Below, one piece after another: positions 57,478 to 64,000 of a stretch of 64,000 nt of DNA (its first letter is position 1; the number at the start of each line of letters is the position of its first letter). The notes under the pieces are model-generated. The model did no database searches, was not told the origin of the DNA, and saw only the letters and a list, made by a program, of their open reading frames with translations. The stretch is from Leptasterias polaris (Eukaryota; Echinodermata; Asteroidea; Forcipulatida; Asteriidae). Position numbers and translations under genes: made by a program. Location: contig JAZGTN010000016.1 in assembly GCA_037783415.1 (NCBI GenBank), forward strand, positions 1,857,001-1,921,000. The letters are read 5' to 3'.

Positions 57478-58122
57478 AAAATGCCCCACTAAATCATGTG
57501 CCATACCTTTAAAATGATTAGAATTGATCAGATCAACACAACATTAAAGAAGTAATCAAAATACGACCTTCCCGGAATAATGTTCACACCTACATTAGCC
57601 TCGCGCTCAAGTCGCAATTGGGGCAATTAGTGTGAACCTGCTGCGCTCACCTGTTATACGGTACTAGAGGTCGACCTTGGGTGTAGCCTCCGCCTCAAGT
57701 AATGGCATAGAAACACCATGACACTTATAATCAATTTATGTTTTGCGTCCATGCGAGTTTTCATGTTTATAGGAGTCACACTAGGGCATCTTGCTGTTAT
57801 GAGATGCATTTCAAATGTGTCGGAGGTATCCTTCAAGAAAAAGTGGACAACTCACTATCACGATCACCCATGTTATAACATTTTTTCCTTTTAAATAAAT
57901 TTTGCCAAATCGAGGCTGAAGATTAGTCTGTCCTCGAATTGGTGCATTGAAAGTCAGCATTTAGAACTACTTTTGCAGACAGGGTACTTGACAAAGATAG
58001 GCCCATGACAGCAGATCATGCTGATGCTTTTATTAGGGTGCTATAATGGCGTTTCTTCCGTTGAGACCATTTGTTAATCAGAGCCAAGCTGGATTCAAAA
58101 TAGTAGTCTGGCCCGTCTGTGT
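57478..58122. other. Spacer without a recognisable gene
   Basis: Short frames only; nothing recognised. Confidence 0.45.
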
Positions 58123-58270
58123 ATAGGCTGTGCAAGTCCCGCGCGTATTCGAACGAGAAAACATGTCAAACGAAGAACATATTTTTTTCTGAAAGCAAAT
58201 CTTTGTTTTAAATTATATCTAAGAACAAGACTGAACAACAAAAATACTAATTACAATTTTTATAAAGAAG
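58123..58270 (-). mobile_element. Right-end fragment of the TAGACTGTGCAAG element
   Basis: TAGGCTGTGCAAGTCCCGCG and CGAACGAGAAAACATGTCAA match the inverted right end of the element at 16040-16746 for about 145 bp. Confidence 0.8.
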
Positions 58271-58311
58271 TTTTCGCTATTACTAACACGGCCCGCCATT
58301 TTGAAGAGCCA

Positions 58312-58800
58312 AATTTTTGACTCCACAACATGGTGGACCGTGTTAGTTCACGAAGTAAAAGGAAAACCACACAATTTCGAGGCATATTTGTGTGGATCAT
58401 TACATTCTACTTTTACAACATCTTTCATAACCATATAGACCGTATCGAATTATGACGTTACCTTTCAATAATACCCACAACATGGCGTCTGTGAGCGTGT
58501 GCGTGTGCGTGTGCCATAGAAATCAAACCAGGAACGCTAAGACGCGTTTAGACGCGCATACGGCCTGTCCTATGATATGGCCGCTTTCATGCACTCTGCG
58601 TTCATGGTTTGATTTATATGGCACACGCACACGCACACACACACACGCTCACAGACGCCATGTTGTGGGGCATTTGAAAGGTAACGTCATATTCGATACG
58701 GTCTGTACATTTCATAACGAACGGTTTCAAACGCTTTTCATCGCCCAAAATCGCCCAATCCGAGGCAACGTACGTTACTGTCCCTTTAAGCTGCTTCTCC
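58312..58800. mobile_element. Relative of the 19.8-kb TIR element, split by a foldback insertion
   Basis: 58312-58436 (TTTGACTCCACAACATGG, GTAAAAGGAAAACCACACAA) and 58705-58800 (TTTCATAACGAAC, CATCGCCCAAAATCGCCC, GAGGCAACG) together match 19835-20012. The intervening 268 bp are the foldback element at 58437-58704. Confidence 0.75.
58437..58704. mobile_element. Foldback element, arms about 105 bp, with GT-rich arms
   Basis: AGACCGTATCGAATTATGAC on the left matches GTCATATTCGATACGGTCT on the right. The arms include AACATGGCGTCTGTGAGCGT and a GTGTGCGTGTGC tract, then about 60 bp of loop. There is no coding capacity. Confidence 0.9.
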
Positions 58801-60011
58801 TAAAATGCGCACTACACTTTGTAACACACACAGGGATATAGACTCCCAAAATGGCGCAACTAAGATTATTGTAGTGATGACGTCAGGTGAATTGGGTCAA
58901 TTACTGGGCGATGAATACTGAATGAAAACGCTTTATAGTGAATTGCCCCTTTTCATATTGCAGCCATCTTGATTTTGTTCTGCCCAAATGTAACCAAACC
59001 GAGATTGGAATGAAAAGACTGGTCCCTCTCCTGATTTGAGAATTGGCTGCCACTGTCACTGTATCAGTAGGGTATCTGACGCAAACTACCAAAGCATGAT
59101 ATTAAATATAGGCGCGCGTATATACATCTGCAGCGAAGCGTGGTTTATAATCCCAACTCATTCTGTTCCTGGCAATAAAATAGAACAGAGGAATATAATT
59201 ACATTATGAATATTATTAGAGGAAATTATATATAGGCCTAAATTAACTCCAAACTATTTTGTTTATTACAACCCGTCTGAGCACGCGCATTAAATGTTAT
59301 TTCTGTTCGTATAGTGGACAATGTTGTATTGAAATGTTGTCGAATCGTCACTATTTTGTGAAAAAATAAATGGTTAACCCAAATACTAATTTAATATTTG
59401 CCTTATTCTTACCTTTGAAATAGTTTAAATGTAAAAACGTCTATTTCCAAGAGCAGTCTGAACATCTCTTTGATGAATATCAATTTGATTGCTGATAAAC
59501 TTTTCAGCGGACAAAGCAAAATTATTCGGCTTTTTGGGTACGTTGTGAGCATTGAGCACGCTAAAGTGGTTTTCCCGTGGTGTGAGCCTTCGCGCGAGAT
59601 AATTTCCTAATTTTGCCAACCTTCATCTCGCCATCTTGTTCGTGTCCTTGCCCCTTTCGCAAGGGTGCTCACTGGAAAAAAATACGACATTAGTTGATGA
59701 TTGATGTCTTATTCGGGGGGGGGGGGGGTAACCGCCAATTCGTATAACGGCATTTGAATACACTGCGTTGTGTCGCAATGGGACTCTTTGGCGTTAAGTC
59801 GTCTATAGGTGTGGGGCCTCTGACCTGCGTCGCAGAGTGATTTTGAAAACCTGTTTTCTGTCTACTGTACGGAGCTTTAAAACAGCAAGCCTGAAATAAA
59901 TTCAACTTGCCGTCGGTTGGTGAAATTTTACAACTTGTCACAATTTTCACTTATGTCACCCATGAACAAAACAATATTTCCAAAGTGGTGTGCACAGCCT
60001 TTACCTTTCAT
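58801..60011. other. Spacer with a possible minus-strand promoter and first exon
   Basis: On the minus strand near 59630 a YY1-like AACAAGATGGCGAG is followed by ATGAAGGTTGGCAAAATT. A GTAAGA donor sits at 59410. The ATG frame stops after about 20 codons while an adjacent frame stays open to 59425, so the coding frame is uncertain. A G run is at about 59717. Confidence 0.35.
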
Positions 60012-60463
60012 CCCGGTGTCACGTCCTAAACGTTCCGGCGTACTGAGTGTTCCAGGTGACGTACGCATGCGCGGCCGTACTGTGCGTTCCTGCCGTGTGG
60101 GTGACGTAGCCGGTCATTTCAAGAGTCGTGGTCTCCTTCCCGTGCTCTTAAAAGTGTCAGACATTTTTTTTTGGATTGCGAACGGAAGACCCTCTTCTCC
60201 CCCTCTGTCAACCCTTCCATATACTTGCTGCCGCTCAAATAGTGAACTTAAAACGATTTGTACGTTCAACACTACTAGCTATAGAGCTCGTGGACGCCGC
60301 CATGACAGCTTCTGCGAGAGTCTAGAGAGTAGATGAACACTCAGTGCGGCACAAAATGGACTACTTTCGCTTGCTGCGCGCAGGCATGACATGACGTAAT
60401 GTTATTATTTTGGTCATCTGGAACGGTTAGTACGCCGGAATGCTCAGTGCGCGACACCGGCCC
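60012..60463. mobile_element. CCGGTGTC-ended TIR element of about 450 bp
   Basis: Left CCGGTGTCACGTCCTAAACG with GTTCCGGCGTACTGAG and right (reverse-complemented) CCGGTGTCGCGCACTGAGCA with TTCCGGCGTACT form imperfect inverted ends of about 44 bp. The outer eight bases equal those of the smaller MITEs around the SDR genes, but the interior differs. Confidence 0.75.
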
Positions 60464-61008
60464 CATTTTCCACATTTACCCATCCCAAACACTTCCATCT
60501 ATACACTCAGATTTAGCCTAAGACTTAATTACAAACTCATATCCCAGACAAGGTTGTTTTGATTTACTGTGATTATTTTTTTGCAATAATTGCATGATCT
60601 CTCATGGACACGGCAGGAATACCAAGACGAAGCTGGTCACAATCATGACTAAAAATGAGTCAAGTAAAATGCACACATCCGATTTTAATTAATTACGGAA
60701 TGTGAATTAAATATATGTCTACACACCAAAACCTCTGTACGGGTTCTAGCCACATAGGAATGGAACACTCGTGTACTTCACCTGTGTATGCACAGAACTT
60801 ATGACTGATTGTAACAAGTTCATTCGAGATTAATAATTTCATTCGTTATTTATTGTGTACGGTCCTTAGATGAAATCTGTGCTGGCCAGTGTTATTTATG
60901 TAAAAGTATCCGAAACCATCCCAACATGATCAAAATGTGTTCACGAGAGTTTTATTCTACACAAAAATTATAAAATGATGAAAAATAATAAGCCATTTTA
61001 CACCTTGC
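60464..61008. other. Spacer without a recognisable gene
   Basis: AT-rich; nothing recognised. Confidence 0.45.
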
Positions 61009-61383
61009 TTAAAGGCACTGTACACGTTTGGTAATTACTCAAAATATATATTAGCATAAAAACTTACTTGTAACGAGCAACGGAGAGCTGTTGATAGTAT
61101 AAAACATTGTGAGAAACGACTCCCTCTGAAGTAACGTAGTTTTTGAGAAAGAGGTAATTTCTCACTCAAATAACAAAAGACTTCTGGCCAGAAGCCTTTT
61201 ATTCCTATCTGAAAGCACACTAATTTGTACAACAAGGGTGTTTTTTCTTTCATCATTTTCTTGCAACTTCAATGACCAATTGAGCCCAAATTTTTACAGG
61301 CTTGTTATTTTATGCATATGTTGGGATACACCAAGTGAGAATACTGGTCTTTGGCAATTACAAAACGTGTTCAGTGCCTTTAA
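61009..61383 (+). mobile_element. TTAAAGGCACTG-family element, copy 5
   Basis: It is bounded by TTAAAGGCACTGTACACGTT and ACGTGTTCAGTGCCTTTAA. The interior is very close to copies 1 and 6 (AACGGAGAGCTGTTGATAGT, GAAACGACTCCCTCTGAAG). TTAA occurs at both termini, which could reflect TTAA target choice as in piggyBac elements, or simply part of the TIR. Confidence 0.88.
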
Positions 61384-61974
61384 GTTGGTTATGTTGCACG
61401 GGGGGAGTGGTGAAAGAAAATGAAGTTTAATTAATTAGGTGACAAATTGACACTGTTAGTGTCACGTCGTAAAACCCAAGGTTATTACAAGTGATCTTTG
61501 CTGAAATTCATCTAAATAAAATTCATTCAATACTTAATCACTCATGCTATAAAGTTGGAGCTCCGTTTTGTATAGCCGCTTGAAGGTATAACAAAGCAAC
61601 GCACATGACGTCAAAGTATTGTCATTTTGACGCACAACGTCAACGGCAGAAGTGTTTCTAGTTTTCCAACCATGAGGTTGCGCCTAATTTGTTGATCAAT
61701 AATTACGAAAAATTCAAAAGCGTAAAAATTTCTAAATTACATTTAAATGATAAACAAACACAATAATCATAAACAAGTTCCAAATAGCATTCCTGTTAAA
61801 ACAAATTCGCACAAGTACCTGTTTGAAGGTATGCTTTGTATAATTGTTTTTTTCCAAGCCAAAGATGATAGTGGTTATACATAGTAAGCATCCATCGAAA
61901 TGATTTCGTCTGAAATCCCATCCGTTGATTAGAAATCAATAAAAGTGTGTCGACAAATGTGAATCCCCAGTTAC
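61384..61974. other. Spacer without a recognisable gene
   Basis: AT-rich; nothing recognised. Confidence 0.45.
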
Positions 61975-62030
61975 CGGGTCAGCCTGACTCAGAATGGGTC
62001 ATTTCTGACCCGGTTTTGTTTAAAGATTGC
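61975..62030. mobile_element. GACCCATTTCTGGGTCA-family fragment, copy 3
   Basis: GGGTCAGCCTGACTCAGAAT and GGGTCATTTCTGACCCGG match the units of the elements at 38020 and 52834. The fragment runs into the LINE tail that follows. Confidence 0.6.
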
Positions 62031-62034
62031 ACAC

Positions 62035-62400
62035 ATTGCAAGTACCGAATCACTCTGGTAGACCTGGACTCCGCTCAAGTTTAGACAGTACCTTTATTTA
62101 CTCCATGTGCCCAGAACATACAGCACAGCTGGTGACCATGCATTCCAGGCACATGCACCTCAACTCTGGAATGGGCTTCCACAGTTCATCCGCTACTCCC
62201 CTTCCTTGGATGCTTTTAAGAAGGCTCTGAAAACCCATCTCTTCGAACAATGACCAACATGTTTATATTATATTTTGTTATTTTTCTGGACTCTGTTCAG
62301 CGCTGTGAAACCATCTAGTTTGAGCGCTCTAATAAATAAGAGTAATAAGAGTAAGAGCGCTCTATAAATATATTTATTGTATAATTGTATTGTAAGTATA
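62035..62400 (+). mobile_element. LINE 3' end fragment (CR1/L2-like)
   Basis: A plus frame reads PQLWNGLPQFIRYSP and then DAFKKALKTHLFEQ before a stop. This is the C-terminal signature also seen in the intact LINE (GPKLWNSLVP, FKTEFKTFL). The 3' UTR ends with an AGCGCTCTATAAATATATTTA-like terminus and TTGTA repeats. There is no reverse transcriptase domain. Confidence 0.75.
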
Positions 62401-62812
62401 ACTGAAGCTCGATTCAGTTATCAAAACTTCAAAACAACCCCTTGCCACACAGTGGGTGGCTGCACAAGTCGGTATAGAGTGATTTATGATTAAAAAATTG
62501 CTGAGACGCGGTAATTATTATAAAATCACTAAGGACGGAGTCCGCCCCAACGCGATCATAAATTTAACAAGGTCAGTGATGCCGACTGCATCGTTCGAAA
62601 CAATGTATACGTTGGTTGGTGGTGGCATTGAATTAATAATAAAACAATAACATAAAAGTATACCTTGTGACAATTCGATTCATGATGGATTGGTAGTGAC
62701 AACCGAAATGTGAAATTATAAGAACATGCACATCAAAAACGATTGTTGTGTTGGAAGAACAGAGTCGCTCTCTCGCCCTGTTGTCCATTTCATAGACTCT
62801 TGATGTCTTTAA
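62401..62812. other. Spacer without a recognisable gene
   Basis: Nothing recognised. Confidence 0.45.
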
Positions 62813-63193
62813 TTAAAGGGCATGCACTGAACACGTTTTGTAATTGTCAAAGACCAGTATTCTCACTTGGTGTATCCCAACATATGCATAAAATAACAAG
62901 CCTGTGAAAATTTTTGCTCAATTGGTTATTGAAGTTGCAAGAAAATGATGAAAGAAAAAACACCCTTGTTGTACAAATTAGTGTGCTTTCAGATAGGAAT
63001 AAAAGGTTTCTGGCCAGAAGTCTTTTATTATTTTAGTGAGAAATTACCTCTTTCTCAAAAACTACGTTACTTCAGAGGGAGTGGTTTCTCACAATGTTTT
63101 ATACTATCAACAACTCTCCGTTGCTCGTTACCAAGTAAGTTTTTATGCTCATATATATTTTGAGTAATTACCAAACGTGTTCGGTGCCTTTAA
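62813..63193 (-). mobile_element. TTAAAGGCACTG-family element, copy 6
   Basis: It is bounded by TTAAAGGGCATGCACTGAAC and GTGTTCGGTGCCTTTAA, inverted relative to copy 5 about 1.4 kb away. The two are similar enough (ACTTCAGAGGGAGTGGTTTC against its complement) to form a large stem in single-stranded DNA or RNA. Confidence 0.88.
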
Positions 63194-64000
63194 TAGGCAT
63201 ATACAATGTACGGCAGATAGGTGGCCGGGGATTGTGCCTTTGCGCCGCATGGGATTTGCGACACAGATCGGAGTATGTCATGGAAATATGTTTGGCTTTT
63301 ATGGCCATTGCATATTATGTTTACCCTTTGAAAAAAATTACAGTAGGCCTATAATTGTAAAACAAGCATTTGGCAGCTCTTTTTAAAATTTTGTAATTGC
63401 TTGTTATTCCACCTTTTATTGTTTTCAACAAACCTATAAAAAAATACTTAATTGAACATGCCAGACAACTTGTTTGATATACATAAACATTGGGTTTTAA
63501 GAGTATACGTTTATTCCCATTTTCTATATTTTCAAACAAAGCCATGCACCTGTGGAAAAATCTATCCAATTAGGGGATCTCTTCAGTGAAAAAAACCCCC
63601 CAACAACACACAATTTGGGTTTCTCCAGGGATTTTGTGCACGTTCCTATGAGGTCATTTTGTATTGCGACATTATTGCAAAACAATGTCACTGTGATGGT
63701 GGAGTTCTTCTAATGGCATTTCCTAGAATTTGGCAGTCAGATGGAAATATTAATTTCTCCAGAGGATCGTTACTCGCCAGAATTGCACAATCAGTGAGCT
63801 TTCATATTAAAACTATACAATCAAGTTTCCCCGATAATAATCAGATTTTGTACTTTCTCTTTATGGTGTCCATATAGGCCTTAATTGGCAAATTTGAAGA
63901 AAAGAAAAAAAATGTTCACTCAAATGTAGGCCTACACTTATGATTTATAAAGATGGCCGCAGTGAAATCTTCCCTCTAAATATCTTTAATAATAATAATC
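63194..64000. other. Spacer with a repeat arm, no gene recognised
   Basis: About 63216-63330 (GGGATTGTGCCTTTGCG, GTATGTCATGGAAATATG) is a diverged copy of the left arm at 57216. The open frame at 63659-63877 shows no recognisable motif. Confidence 0.45.

Noticed and set aside
59917..60336. A 139-codon plus-strand frame
   Set aside because: It mostly covers the interior of a TIR element with CCGGTGTC ends, has no motif and its composition is not coding-like.
63659..63877. Possible exon beginning MYCDIIAKQCHCDGGVLL
   Set aside because: No acceptor or donor fits, there are no recognisable domain residues, and the downstream part is AT-rich.
1..64000. CRISPR arrays, prokaryotic operons, defence islands or viral gene sets
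   Set aside because: All regular repeats are TIR elements, minisatellites or microsatellites. Genes are intron-bearing animal genes or LINEs, and no repeat-spacer periodicity or prokaryotic gene clustering is present.

Overview
This window looks like nuclear DNA of an invertebrate deuterostome, most probably an echinoderm. The evidence is intron-containing, vertebrate-like genes (a Golgi PAP phosphatase and RDH10-like dehydrogenases), AT-rich spacers, a very high load of palindromic and TIR-type DNA elements, and CR1/L2-like LINEs. The echinoderm assignment is inference. No prokaryotic system, CRISPR array, rRNA gene or virus was seen.

Layout. 0-2.4 kb: spacer with a LINE 3' tail running into a small TIR element. 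2.45-3.5 kb (-): a one-exon class A GPCR lacking two usually conserved residues. 5.6-6.6 kb: a hAT-type element with an 8-bp target duplication. 11.4-13.1 kb (-): a dead LINE fragment. 15.85-16.75 kb: one TIR element inserted inside another. 17.2-18.85 kb (-): an unrecognised coiled-coil, Ser/Lys-rich protein with a PP1-docking-like RVTF motif. 20-26 kb: foldback elements, a tRNA-like sequence, a 159-bp tandem duplication and repeats. 27.9-33.4 kb (-): the five-exon BPNT2 (IMPAD1) gene, whose splice sites and phases I could assemble into a 351-residue protein; its introns are packed with inverted repeats. 33.9-38 kb (-): a LINE with an uninterrupted 1079-codon ORF (PHD-like finger, endonuclease, reverse transcriptase).

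39.2-43.5 kb and 46.5-49.3 kb (-): two tandem five-exon SDR16C/RDH10-like genes, each giving 299 residues with identical exon lengths. Exons 1-2 are almost identical between the copies while introns and exons 3-5 have diverged. Around and between them sit several copies of a short TIR family ending CCGGTGTC. 49.4-50.4 kb: a 1-kb TIR element. 51.36-51.6 kb: a degenerate telomere-like tract. 54.1-55.1 kb (+): probable exons of an unrecognised gene. 55-64 kb: mostly repeats, including a nested foldback element and several copies of a roughly 380-bp palindromic-ended element.

The confident genes are independent metabolic or signalling genes. They do not form a co-operating system, apart from the SDR pair, which is a recent tandem duplication.
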